Assembly: GCF_026914185.1 (NCBI RefSeq) | Contig: NC_070561.1 | Location: forward strand, 6,510,001 to 6,574,000 | Direction: 5' to 3' | DNA: 64,000 nucleotides | DNA from: Puccinia triticina | Lineage: Eukaryota > Basidiomycota > Pucciniomycetes > Pucciniales > Pucciniaceae | In this document: positions 32,575 to 44,500 of the stretch, one piece after another | Numbering within the stretch: the first letter of the stretch is position 1 | Layout of the letters: the number at the start of each line of letters is the position of its first letter | The notes under the pieces: generated by a model | What the model was told of the DNA's origin: nothing | The model's database searches: none | What the model saw: only the letters and a program-made list of their open reading frames with translations | Made by a program: the position numbers and the translations under genes

Positions 32575-33529
32575 TTAATTTTGATGGTTTCGTGAAAACC
32601 ATAGCGCGTCAGCCTGGTGGCCATAATATTTCACCCAATTGGCTTGACCGTTTGGGTGGCCATTTAGATCAAGAAGGTTCATGCTTTGCTGAATATCTGC
32701 AGGTAGAGGGCTGGATTGGGGCGGTACAACCCGGTAGTTGTTCTGCGAATTTTGGTAACCTTGGTCATTCGCGTATGAATGTTCGGGGTACGATTCCTGA
32801 AAACCGCCGCTCGTGGGATTGCCCCAGTTTCTGATTGAGCTGTAGTCAGGGGATGAGGTACCATAGCTTGGAGTGTTATAGCTGTTTTGACCGTAGGCAT
32901 CATAAAGTGGGGCATAGCCTGGACTGTCATGAGTACTTTCACCGTAGGTAAGAGCTGGGTAATTAGAGACTGGAGTGTCATGAGTGCCTGCACCGTAGTC
33001 GTTGTATCCGGGGCTTCCACCTTGCGGAACTTGGCCACCGCGATTAGAGCCCCTACCTTTCGCACCTCGTTGGCGGCGATTCGGGTCTCGACCTTGCGCA
33101 ACTTGCTCGGCGGGACTGGCGTTTTCACTGGGCGCAATACCATCGTAGAGCACCATTTCCAACCCTTGGGCCTCCTCTGCAGAAAGCTCGCGTTCTCCTT
33201 CGCGTGCGGGAGAGCCCTGATTCGAAGGAGGTAAGGAAGCTGCTGGATGTTCGACCTCTTCTCGATATTGTGTTACTTCTAGAACTTGCTTGTCTTTGCT
33301 TTTCGATTTATTTTTCGAGCCGAACTATAACCAAGGTCACCAACGAGTGTCAGTGGTCGGCGTCCTAGCGTGGCCTAGACTTCATAGAAGAACTCACGCC
33401 TATCATTTTCGACCATCCGGACTTCTTCTTCGTCGGGTTTGGTAGGATTTCTGCGTCATACTCTCTGCTCTGCGCAATCGCGTCGGTTAACGAGTCGCGG
33501 GGCGCTTTGGATCTCGTGAGCGTGTTCAT
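32575..33529 (-). CDS. Two-exon Gly/Tyr/Asn-rich protein, paralogue B
   Basis: Exon 1 is 33398-33529 (44 codons, ATG at 33529). The intron is 33325-33397 (73 bp, GTGAGT...ATAG). Exon 2 is 32575-33324 (249 codons plus stop), giving 293 residues. Structure, phase and splice sites equal those of paralogue A. The N-terminus is basic with a K-K-K-S-G-W-S-K-M motif. A central R-x-x-R-G-x-x-G-R-G basic stretch is absent from A. The tail is rich in Y-G, N-Y and S-P-x-Y. No signal peptide or known domain. The two proteins align from Asp-Ala-Ile-Ala in exon 1 and through the K-D-K-Q-V and Y-A-N-D-Q-G-Y-Q-N-S motifs of exon 2. It is divergent to the ataxin-10 homologue, start to start 1.3 kb apart. Confidence 0.6.
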
Positions 33530-33620
33530 CGGGGCCGCAGACGATTGATGAACTACCTGCCCGAGCTTACGAAGGAAACATAACGATCAGCTTAAGTTTC
33601 GGGACAAAGCGATTGGTGAG

Positions 33621-33630
33621 GTATATAGAC
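33621..33630 (-). promoter_or_regulatory. TATA-like box of paralogue B
   Basis: Minus-strand GTCTATATAC, ~95 bp before the ATG at 33529, at the same place as the box of paralogue A. Confidence 0.4.
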
Positions 33631-34802
33631 AAATGTGAAGATGGATGAGGGCTAACCAGGAGGACTATAACGACAGCGAGGCGCATGGACAACATTTTTC
33701 ACGAAGCGAATGATGGAAAGAGAGGGAACTGCTGGATGGCCAAGCGCGATTGTTGATGGGGGATGAGGACCACTGGGCCAGCACTGGATCCCCTTTTATG
33801 CCCCGAACCGATGGGCCTCGGCTCACAAGCGAGGCTCAAGGCAAGAAGACTGTCGAACGAATCCTGGGGCGTGTCTGGTTTGGCAGCGTCATGGCGGCCC
33901 GCGGGGCATCGATACTGGTTAGTGTTCCGTCGAGGATTTGTACAAACAGTTAGCTTGTAACCTGGACTTCCATGTGATAACGAAACGCACCCGTGGTCCC
34001 GGGGTGGTTTCTAATCCAGATGGAGCTGTAAAAGAACGAAGGCGGGTGCAGTCAGTTTGCCGTGGTCGATGGACCACCTACCCACTAGTCTTCTTCCCCT
34101 GTCCCGCGGGTCTTTGATACTGTTTCTTATCCGGCTGATGGTTGATCCATTCTTCAGCTTCCATATGACCGCGAAACATTTCGGATCCAGATTGGGCTGT
34201 AAATGGAGCAAGCCGGGTGCAGCCAGGTCGCCGCGTGGCGTGGACTGGACGGTTAGCCGAGACAGGGGCCTCGCGACGCGTCGGACCTGCCCCGTAGCCG
34301 CTAGATAGAAGCCTCAGGCTGGCAAGGGGGAAAAGGCAGCCCTTGTCCGTCATCAAACGCGCTTGTGTTTCAGGCTAGAGTATGGGGACGAAACAGCGGA
34401 CTATTATTAGTCATGCTGAGCGCAAGCCAGAGGATTCCCGAGCTTGCCGTGCTCGCGAAGCTTCCGAGCCGGACGCCGCTGACCCGGAAGTGGGCTGATT
34501 GCGTGAGGGGAGTGTTGGAGGTAACCTAGTCGAACATTAGTTGATCATTAGTTACGCATGTACATTTCGCTGTGGTCTACCTCGCCAGGCGTCTTTCCTC
34601 GCCGAGAGTGGACCGGATGCCGGGCGCGACCGAGCTGATCCAGCGGCGCATCTGTCGTCGCCAGATCCGCATCCGCGTGCGCGTGTTGCCCGGGCAGCGA
34701 GGCTTGGGCAGTGGGGCGCTCGGAAGCACTTGAGTTTTTGCTGGGTGTAAGTTGGGCGCGAGAGTGAGACCAAGACATGCCGGGAACCACGACGAAGCAT
34801 CC

Positions 34803-36843
34803 ATGGGCGACTTCACACACACCGACTTCCCCCTGATCGCAATCGCAGACATCGAGGGCCTGGTGGCTGGCCTCAAGCACACGCCGTCGTGGAGGTACGC
34901 ACCCTCCTCATTCCTGGCCCGCCGAGGAGACGGCTGAGCGCGTGTCGAGCAGGGACGACGCGGAGCCATCGGCGGTCGCCGCATGGATCCTGCGCGGCTG
35001 GACGTTCCTCGTCGGCCATCCCGAGCAGCTCGACCAGCACCTGGCCGACCCGGACGCCCCCGCCAGCCACGCCACCCGCCTCGCAACCGTCTGGGCCCGG
35101 CTCACCAGGGACCTTGCCGCGGCGGCCGACCGCTTCCAAGCCCCTCTTCGGTCCGCCCATCCTCGATCACCGAATGAGGCACACATGCTGACGATGCTTT
35201 GAGCGCAGTCCTGCCATCCCCCTCATCATCAAGATCCTATGGCTCACGTCGGCCGCCGCAAGGCTCGATCACCCGAACTGTCAGTCCAGCCTACACACAC
35301 ACCCACAGAGCCGGGCTGACGGGCTTTCTGTGCGCCGTTCCCCAGTCAGGGCGTTCAACCTATGCAGCGTCCAGGCCCTATCGAACCTGAACACCTCAAA
35401 CCCGGCCTCGATTGCGCACACGTGGCCGCTACTCGTCCACTGCGAGCCCCGCGAATCGATCCTCCTGTGCGCCTATCACTTTTTTCCGGACACCACTCAT
35501 TACTCATCTCTAGGCGCACACACACCGGCTGCGTTGCTAGGAGACTTCTGTACACCACCAACAACAGACTGTGTCTGGTCATCGGCGTCCTCATACTCAA
35601 CTGCGTCCACCAAGACCCAGGCCGGATGTGAGTTGATTTCCGCGCTTTTTTTTTTTTGACACTCGTCCCATCTGTCTCAAAAAAAAAAAACTTCCCCCCC
35701 CTTTGTTTCGATTGAAAAAATTGGAGTGAGTCGCTTATGGGCTCGTGCGTGGGCAAGCAAGCGATGACGATGCTGCTCGAACGGATGGACGGCCTGCTGG
35801 ACGACGAGACGGCGGAGGTGTTTGACGTGATGTACGCCGGCTGCCCTCGCTCCCCGACGTGCAGTCCTTCGTCTGATGCCGCCCGTTTCCCTTTCCGGCG
35901 CGCCGAAAAGCGTGACCCTTGTGCGCGAAATCGTCCGAGTTGACCCGGGGACGCATGTGTCGAAGCTGTATGAATCGCAAGCCACGTGAGCACGCCCTTG
36001 CCGAGCCCGCACGGCGCACGACCGCTGACGATAGCCGCCCGATGCACGTCTGTGTCTCCCGGACGGCACGCGGGGAAGGCCGTCGCAAGTGCTGTCGCCG
36101 GCCCAGCTCGCGGTCCTGAAGGTCCTCGAAACCTCGCCCGTCCTTCCCCCCTCCTCGTTCCTCATCGCACAGTTCCATCGGCTCGCTGCCCGCCTCGACC
36201 AGGCGTGGCAGGGCTTCGTCTTGGTCTGCGAGACCCTGGTCGCCTGGATCACTCACGCTGTCGCCGCGCCTGCCGCCGAAGACTCTGTCTCTGACACCGA
36301 GGTCGAGGCGCTCGTCCAAGTATCCATCCGTGCGCCGTCTTCTCTCTTGAGGGCTTTCCATCAGTCCTGAGGAAACCCGAATTGGAATGTGGAGTTCTGA
36401 GTCCTTATTCAAGACAGGTATCCTGAAAGAGCTATCCGAGCAACGGGCCCACCTACGCCGCTCCACTGGAACTCCTGACGACCAAGGAAGCGCCGACAAG
36501 AGACGCTCGATGAACCAGCTGATGATCGGCGTAATCAAGCTGCTGACGAACCTGATCGAGCTCAAAACCAGCGTCACTGCGGCCTCCAACGGGGCCGTGA
36601 AGATCCAAGACGCGGTGCGGACGCTCGACGGCTTCCCGCTCATCCTCAACGCCACCCAATTCGACGTCGACTTCCCCTGTGCGTCCTGCTCCTCCCCCTC
36701 CTCCGCTTCCCCGCATAGGCGCTCACATGGATTGACGCACAGATCTCAGAGAACACGCGATCGTCTTGCTCAAGTATCTGCTCAAAGACAACCCGACTAA
36801 CCAGCTGATCATCCAGAACTTGCAGCCGCTTCCTCCCCCATAA
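34803..36843 (+). CDS. Ataxin-10 homologue (Ctr86-like), multi-exon
   Basis: Exons read in order: ATG 34803 to 34894; intron 34895-34949 (55 bp, phase 2); exon from 34950 with an A-A-W-I-L-R-G-W-T-F-L motif; a piece at ~35345-35470 with V-Q-A-L-S-N-L and S-N-P-A-S-I-A; a piece at ~35735-35830 with M-L-L-E-R-M-D-G-L-L-D-D-E; exon ~36090-36319; intron 36320-36401; exon 36402-36678 (L-M-I-G-V-I-K-L-L-T-N-L, F-P-L-I-L-N-x-T); intron 36679-36742 (64 bp); last exon 36743-36843 with L-R-E-H-A-I-V-L-L-K-Y-L-L and N-P-x-N-Q. That last block is the signature of the ataxin-10 C-terminal domain, an armadillo-like fold. The middle exon borders (35200-36090) are uncertain. Third codon positions are very GC-rich, unlike the transposons around it. 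Length ~450-500 aa would fit the family. Confidence 0.85.
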
Positions 36844-38640
36844 ATCCGTCCACACATAATCGAGATCCTTCAGACAGCACTGCATGCAGGGCTTCTTGAA
36901 TGCACACGGGAGAAAGGGGGCCCTTCACCCCCGGCTGTCATCGCGCCCTTTGCACCCTTTCTGTTGTGTTTCCCAAATGTTCAGCCCAGAGGTCCTCTAG
37001 CCCCTGATTTGCACGGACTTCGGCCCACGCCTTGGCCCCTTGTAACGCTTGCCCGCTCGGTCAGCGGGTCCCTGTAGAGGAAGCTGCCACCCTCTCTGGC
37101 TGTGCAACTAGTCTTTGCCAACGAGAATGCCCTTGCGAGCTCGCAGGAAGCCTTCCTGGCTGTCAAGACTGTCCAGGCTTGCCGCCTGAGATCACGCCCT
37201 TCCGGCCAGCAACAGGTTGCACAACGTTCCCAAAGGAGGGATGCCTGCCCGTCGGCTGGGGGATATTTCTGCCAGCTGCACCGCTGGTCAGATTGGCTCA
37301 ACACAGCCCCAAATGCATGGGGAGTTCAACTCCTGGATACGTTCTAGCACCTCTGTATTGCTCATATACCTATTCACGATATTTCTGCAGAAGCCATTTA
37401 GCACCAAGGCTTTCTCTGCACAATGCCAAGAAATCTCCCCTGTTGCAAAGTCGGCCAGGCCGGCTATAAGCACTCACTTCCCTGGAGCCGAAATCCATTG
37501 CTTCAGTGCAGGGGGAGGGCACTATCCTGCAGGGACCCTCCTCAGGAGCAACTTGTGTGCTAAGCTGGCCACACAGCCTGAGCAAATCAGGGAAATAGAT
37601 TTTTTTTTCATTTCTTGTTAGTGACACCATATGTGTGAGCCTGTGTCTCTAAAGCAACAACAGGACACAAGAAATTAGAAGAGGAACTTCCGGTGGGATT
37701 TCCAAGGATAATCAGATACAAGGACAGAAGAAATGGGATAAAAAGAGAAGAGAAACAGAGCTGTTCCGTGACTCGAAGTCAGTTGATCTGAGGATCCTGG
37801 AAATCCGCAGCCTGGAGAAGCTGGATGCAAGCTGTGCTAAACCCATGAGTGCAGCAGCCTCTGCAAACACCAAGGAGACTGGGAGGAGGACGCTGGACCT
37901 GATCAGCTCTGGTTTTTGGACTAGAGGGCGTGTTTGAAGTATGTTGATAGGGTTGAAGAAGAAGAGCAAAGGGGGGGAAACAGTCCAGGGATACAGAGTT
38001 GCACTCTGAAATAAACTAGGCTTAGTGAAGGAGGGCAATAACTGTCAATATCCTTGGTGTGTGACAGGAGGTGTCCTGAGAGTATAGTCTGGTTGGTGAT
38101 TCTGGGTGGTCTGACTCCTGAGTGTGTGTTTCTGGGTGTCTGAAGTCTGTGTATCCTTCAGCTGCATGGTAGATCCTTAATTGCAAATTTTTTCACAGTT
38201 TCCTTACATATTGTCCTATGTACATGTGGTTGGGGTTCTCTGTTGCACCTATACACCAGGAAAAAAACAAAAGTCCCTTGGAGACAAGTGACATTTGACA
38301 GCATTGGTTGTAGCTCCAAAGTGGCTCTGATCCTGTGCCACCTGTATCCTTGGTGCTCAGTGTGTTTTAGTGGTTTATGTACATACATATCCTCATGGCT
38401 CAGTGCTCACTGGCCCAGCTCAAGGATCCCCAGTGCCACCCAGCATTTTTCATTCTGGCACGGGTCTGCACTAACAGTGAGCCACTGAGCTATGAGCCTA
38501 TGACTGTTGGGTGCAAGTTCAACAAGCCTGCTTCTTGCTGTGTAGATGTACATACAGCAAAGGCCAGAAGTTTGTGCTGTTACACACATAAATACTTCCC
38601 CTGATCCGCAAAACAGGATAGAGATGGCAAATGGCACCCG
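36844..38640. other. Unclassified DNA, possibly retroelement-derived
   Basis: No confident gene. Minus-strand frames at 37288-37630 have no recognised domain. 37640-38160 is A/G-rich then T/G-rich, resembling a leader or LTR, but no repeated LTR partner is seen in the window. Confidence 0.35.
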
Positions 38641-38965
38641 GGTACCTGTTGCGGGTACGGGTACCCCCTCGATTTTCACCCATTTTGAGACACCCATACT
38701 CGCACCCGGCACCCGCAAGGGGGGGTACCCGGGTGCTGAGGGGGAGGTACCCAGGTGTGGAAGGCAGGTACCCGGGGTACCCCCCAATGTAAGGGGCGTT
38801 GATAAATGCGCACGCCCATGCCCACGCCCTTCGAAAAGGGCGTGTGGGGCCGCACGCCCGCCGATGGTCGCACGCCGTATATTTGCTGAGTGCGTGCGAG
38901 TCGAAGGGTGTGCACGTCCCTAGACGTCCCTGTATGGGCGTGCGTGGGCATGTACGCGCGTGCAG
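38641..38965. mobile_element. Two adjacent MITE-like pieces
   Basis: 38641-38787 has GGTACCCGGGTGC-type internal repeats. 38788-38965 begins GATAAATGCGCACGCCCATG and ends in the inverse of GTTATCTGCACGCGCGTACA, so it is a short TIR element. Neither encodes protein. Confidence 0.45.
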
Positions 38966-39299
38966 ATAACCTCTTGGCGAGGAGGCATACACATCCCTGC
39001 TCGCCGAGATTATGCTTCTTATCTGCAACATCTGGAGACACCAAGTGTTGAAAATCAACTTGATATTTCTTCCAGGCTATTACGTTGTGATATCTCCGTG
39101 TACTTGCTGTCGCCGATTGTTGTTCCTGGTCAAGATTTGTTTTTGCACCGGTTCTTTCTTTTAGGTATTTCTTTTCATTATCATTAAATAGTTATAGCTT
39201 AACAAGATCTAACCGTTGTGGTTCTATTTTTCAAGTGTATTACTTTTATTGAATTCTTTTGTTAAATAACTGTTACAATAAAGTAATTCGTCTACCATT

Positions 39300-40506
39300 T
39301 TTACATGGTAGCAAGAGTCATTACTTGACAGTTAAAAGATTTCAAAATAAGAACACACTTCTAGATTAATACAAACAAGATGGCAGACCTTCCGGTAATG
39401 AACCCAGTCGATGCATCCTCCTCAAGTGACAATGATCATTGAAGCAATAAGATTTGTATCACCAAGCTCCGTTGCAATAATTGGCCGGAGTGGAAGAAGT
39501 CTTTCACTCATCTGGTCACTGGACGTGGTGATGAAGAGGTATTTGATCCGATCTGGTGCAAAGCACACAAGAAGGAGAAAATTTTTTGCAAAAAGACTTC
39601 AAACGCTTATACTCTCCTCGAGCTGTGTGTCTCTGCCGAGTTATACCCCGTTGTACAAGCTGTCAATACTTTTTCCAAAGCTATGGAAGATTTAGCTTCT
39701 GCATGTGGTGAACAATCGTTGATAAAACTTGGCAACAAAATCTATGCTCTTGTTCATCTTGACTACGTCCCCGGAGCATCAATTGCTGATCATATCAGCA
39801 AGTTTCAAATGAAATACACCTCTTTAAAATCCGCACAACTCTCATGCAGAAACGCAAATTGATACCGCTATGGCTGGAATATTTTTCCTGAAAAGTTTTT
39901 GTTTCAACAACAATTTGACCTCTCTCATTCAAAATCTTTTTGATTTAAAGCCATTTACTTTTGAATTGCTAGCCACTCAAATGGGCGTTGAACATAGTCG
40001 CACAGAGCATACGGGTAGTGCTTCAATTAACGCTTTGTCATCCAAGCTGTTTATTTGGCCCAACAAAGAAAAGTTCAAGGCAATCAACAAAAAATTCCGA
40101 AATGTTGTACCAACAAAGAATCGAACTAGTTCGTCTAATGTTCCGAATTCTCAAATCAAGTTGAATGATCAGGAGCTCGATCAATTAATTCAGTCTTTGT
40201 CAAAGCTTCGTACTCAAAGATTCAATTCTATCAAAGAATCAGATGATGAAGATGTTGCCAAGGCTATTTCGGACATTTCAACTGGCGAGGCTGAAGATAC
40301 TGGGTTTTTTGTTGAAGACAAAAACACATTTCAAGTGGGGCCCATTGACAGTGAGAAGATTTGGTTGGTTCTTGATACCAGTGCTTCAAAGTTTACAGTT
40401 TTGGATATTTGTCTCTTGTCAAATCTTCAACCAATCAACAAGACAATGCGCACTTATTCCGGCTCTGTGAATATTACTCACACCGGCTCAATGCGGTTTG
40501 GAAAAG
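39300..40506 (+). mobile_element. Copia-like retrotransposon fragment
   Basis: A primer-binding-like TGGTAGCAAGAGTC at 39306 follows AT-rich LTR-like sequence (~38970-39300). Then come gag and the start of protease. The element is cut at ~40506 by the foldback arm. RT and integrase are absent. Confidence 0.6.
39380..40506 (+). pseudogene. Broken Copia-like gag-protease
   Basis: ATG at 39380 (M-A-D-L-P). A TGA at 39440-39442 stops the frame after 20 codons. Beyond it the same frame shows the Copia gag motif W-P-E-W-K-K-S-F and C-x-S-A-E-L to about 39861, then a further stop and a frame change to 39870-40517. That part holds F-L-K-S and S-L-I-Q-N-L-F-D-L-K-P-F. A protease-like L-D-T-S-A-S motif near 40370 stands where D-T-G-A-S is usual. 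The reading then runs into foldback DNA. It cannot make a working Gag-Pol. Confidence 0.75.
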
Positions 40507-40507
40507 G

Positions 40508-41075
40508 GGGTTACTAAAAATACCCGGTTTTTCCGCATTTGTACCCGGTTTTTTTATACCCCCTTTTCCGCATTCACACCCAGATTTTTTCTACTCATTA
40601 ATTCTACGCGACGCAAATAGGCTTAAAATTCATCTAAAATCCTGAAAATAATTATCATGCATTCAAACTTCCAAAAAAACCAACTCTTAATTAATTAATT
40701 ATTTTTTGCATACCCCCTTTTCTGGGGTATATACCAAGGGAATAACTTTTTTGTTACACATCCCAGCCCCACAAAAATTTCGGGGCACTTACACATGTGC
40801 ATTTTCTGCTTTTCCAGAGTTTTTTGGGATATGTAGGGGGTGCGCGGTGGGCTTAGTACCAAAATTCCTACTAACTGTATAACTTTTTTGTTACATCTTC
40901 AAACAGTCTAGAAGTTTCAGGGATTCTGAATCTTTGTATAAAATTTGTGCCCTGAAATTTTTAGAAATGGGATGGCATCAAAACATGAGATATAAGGGGT
41001 GCATGGCAGTCTTAATAAGAAAAATCTGGCTAACTCTATAACTTTTGTGTTACATTTTCAAACCCTCTAAAAATT
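40508..41075. mobile_element. Single arm of the GTACCCGG foldback family
   Basis: TACCCGGTTTTTCCGCATTT, TACCCCCTTTTCCGCATTC and CTACTCATTAATTCTACGCG follow in the same order as in the left arm of 29048-31346. There is no mirrored second arm, so this is half an element or a diverged copy. Confidence 0.65.
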
Positions 41076-41545
41076 TGGGGGGTTATTAAACTTAGGATTG
41101 GGTGATGAAACAATGAAACCTGAAATATCGGACAACTGGTCAACGTTAGTAGTGATCCTAAACAGATGTTCCACAAAAGCATACATTACAATCTCCCGCT
41201 AGTCCCATGGCTGATAGTATCTCTAATACCCATTCGGTATTGTCGTCCTGGAGGGCAGCATTCAAGTTCATGCCGATAGAAAGAAGGATATGTTATTTGT
41301 TGGTTGGGTTCTATGTCAGATCTTATCATAAGTGGACGATCTTAACCCAACCCGATCCCCCTTATATTTGGAGATACCCGGGGGAAGCGGGGAGCTAAAG
41401 TCCGTGCAAGCAAAAAAAACGTCTACAGACCCCCCACCACTTTAATTCTTCACCTTCAGAGGGGGTCCCTCTCGTACTTTGCAAGTTGGCTGCCTCCGTC
41501 AAGATTGGATGGTGTTTTGTGATTTCTTTCAGCGGCAATTGAATA
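41076..41545. other. No gene recognised
   Basis: One 62-codon plus-strand open frame (41207-41398) without recognisable features. The right edge is the probable end of the Plavaka-type element. Confidence 0.4.
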
Positions 41546-41547
41546 CA

Positions 41548-44500
41548 CTATTGTGTTACGGATGATGGCTGGAAGTCCGGATCAACTTGGACAATCACCC
41601 ACGACGGATGGGATGAGATTGGGGGGGGAAACCCGGAAATGGGGCTGTGTTGGACTTGGACGATTGTCCAAAGTGAGACACAGGGCTTTTTGGTCTGTTG
41701 GGGGTCCCCAGCGCATGCACAAGTATGTGACATGGGGGTGGGAAAATGGTTTGCCCAGTAGTTTGAGGGCACACACCAATGGTGGTGTCGGAAGTGAATC
41801 CTTGCAGCTTGCATGAATTTTGTAGAAGTGTATCTCACAACGGGGGCAATGATAATATCAGGGCACGTATGATGGGGCGGGTCTGACGGGTCTGACTGGC
41901 TGTCTGCGCCCAACAGACGGGAATGTGATAACAGTATTTGGGGCAGGAGGGAAGAAGTGGCTGGGAGAGAGCGCAAGTGGTGGGCTGTTGAGATCTTGGA
42001 CAATTGTCCATAACAGGGCGGGATCCATACGACAGATATGAAGGAGGGAGGCGCATATGTCGCCGGGGTGGGATGGATATGTTGGACGATCGTCCATAAT
42101 GAGATTGCCGGAAAGGTGTGGATGTGGGGGAAGCAAGCTGGTGGCATACAGCTACACGGGCCCGCCGCTTGTTGTAAGGCCCTGTAGGATGCGGCCATGA
42201 AGTGAGTAATAGTGGGGTCATGTGATAGAATCCAGGGGGGGATGCGGACTGCACTGACCAAATGATGAACAACCGCAATCGAAATGGTTTCAGTTCCAAC
42301 CCCAAACACCCCGGGAGGATTGGTCAAACATGCTATATGTCCCATGACCTCATCCTGGGTTAACACCAATGTTTGAGCAGGGTTTGGTCGTCGTAATAAT
42401 TGATAATGGAGGCTAGATAGTTTGCGGAAAGGCTTTGGGAAATTGTCCATCTTGGCCAGGTCAACAAACACAGCGACCTCCAAAAAGGTGGAGTTGGGAA
42501 TTTGAGCGGACTGGAACACGGTCTGAACACTGCCAAAGAGGTCGCTTGTGCCAAGCCTAAAATGTATGTAAGAATTGCCCTGGTGCGCTTTTTCCACCAT
42601 ATACTCCTTTTTTTGGAAATCCCTAAAGCTCTTCCGCAACATTACCATTGGGTGTAAGACAGTGGATTCGCTCTGGATTTCTCCTGACGCCTCCCGGACC
42701 CATTTCTGTGATGTGTGTTTGTTGAGGTGATGAAGCCACTTGTCAAACAGCTCGTCTTTGATTGGCGTGGTTGCGCCCATTTCCTTGGATCCGTCTATGG
42801 CCTCTTCATTCTGCACATTGCCCATTTCACCAAGATTTTTCAATGCCGCCCTTTGAATCCATGTCCAAAACAAAGTCTTACTTAACACACCTGTGCGGTC
42901 TAGGAGTCAGTACTGTTGCACACCACATGAATTAAAGAGACCATTCAGCTCACTGGTATGGTTGTTTGATTTTGTCTTCCCGAGTAGTCTGTTCAACTTT
43001 TTGTGCGCCCATTCCGCAAAGGCAGCTGGTGGGCCGAATCGTCCAATTACGTCAGGGAAATGTTGCATAATGTGAATATTGGGTTTGGATTTGATTTTTG
43101 TCCAGTGGGTCAGTGTGTGCTTCCTATACTGTTGGATTGCGTCCTCAATTGATGTCACCTTGTAAGTTGTTATCACACGGTGACTAAGCAAATGAGTTAT
43201 GTGAACTATTTTGACCAGGTTGTCTGACAAGATTTGCCTATCAGGATTTGAATCACAAAATTCCCAAAGCGGCAGTAGAACCAGGGGGTAAAATACTGAG
43301 TACAAGATCCCCCATTCTGCGGCTTTGAGCGAACCAGCACTTGCTGAACCTAATTGGTAAAAGATTTATGAACGATAATTGATTGCCTAAGTAAAGCCGA
43401 CAAACTTGAACAAAAACATGTTAGAATAAAAAAGAGGAAAGAGAAGATAAGATGAAGAAATAGATAGAACCAACATTGAGGGCAACAGAGTTGTGTGAAC
43501 AGGAAGTGGTTGATGGAAAGACTTGGAAGAAGGAAAGAAGTAGGACAAAGACTGGAACAATGTTTATCAGTTTAGTGATCAGGTTAGTTGTTGTGACTTG
43601 AGGGGAATCTCACCAGACAGACAAGGACTTGATGGAAGCGAGAGGATAAGAAGAAGATAGAAGAAAGAAAAGAAGATAGAGAATGAGGAAGTTGAGTTGA
43701 GTTGTGATAGATCTTGAGGTTGGTGAGAGTTGTTGATAGCTTGAAGGGTGATTTCGATGATTGAGGAAAAATGGAAGAGTTTGAATGAAAGGGGTAGATA
43801 GGATGATAGAAGGAAGATGGAACGGGAGGTTAGAAGTGTCACACATGTGACAGTGCTGAGATTCTTACAATTGGAGAGGCAGACGATCCACCCACAATGG
43901 CAAGTTGGTTTGTTCAATGGCCCGGCGGACACACTCGAGTTCCTCTGGGAGCAGGTGAGGCATCTCATCATCTAATTGCCTGGGTGGGAGGCTCTCCTCA
44001 TTGTCCTGAGTATCTCTTTCCATAAGCACAGTCCCGCTGTCCGATTGCCTAGATGCTCAAGCTGATTGTCTGCGCGCATTTATAGTTGACTGACTTGACT
44101 GACTTGTTCCAGAACTTGTGAGACACTTTCTGAGGGCATACTGATGAACCACGGCTAACAAACATTGAGAATTGCCAGATACTTGGGATGATGTCGGAAC
44201 CTTTTTGGTGGTAAGAAGCACACCCTGCTCATGGGAGGATTTCAAGGCTTGAATGTTTTTGGTTGTCAACCGTCGCTTTGCTGTATGCTCGGGCTCTTTG
44301 GCGGAACACTTCTTTGTATCTCTTTTCCTTTGAAGCAATAACTCAAACAACGCTCCTTTGGTGCTTTTGTGCATCCTCTGCAACTTGATGAGATCTTTAT
44401 CCAGTTTTTTTCCTGCCGCCGCCAATCCAAAGTACAAAAGAGAATGGTCCTTGAGCACACCAAGCATGAGTGCATGAATCACATCAATACTTGCGTATTC

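Larger units (their letters stand above)
31862..34175. repeat. Segmental duplication, copy B (uninterrupted)
   Basis: This is the counterpart of 1-246 plus 2138-4180, without the hAT insertion, and so records the empty target site. It contains paralogue B and lies directly upstream of the ataxin-10 homologue. Confidence 0.85.

Noticed and set aside
34577..36655. Long minus-strand frames (34577-35086, 35355-36047, 35735-36655)
   Set aside because: They are antisense shadows of the GC-rich ataxin-10 homologue, whose plus-strand exons carry conserved motifs and proper splice sites.
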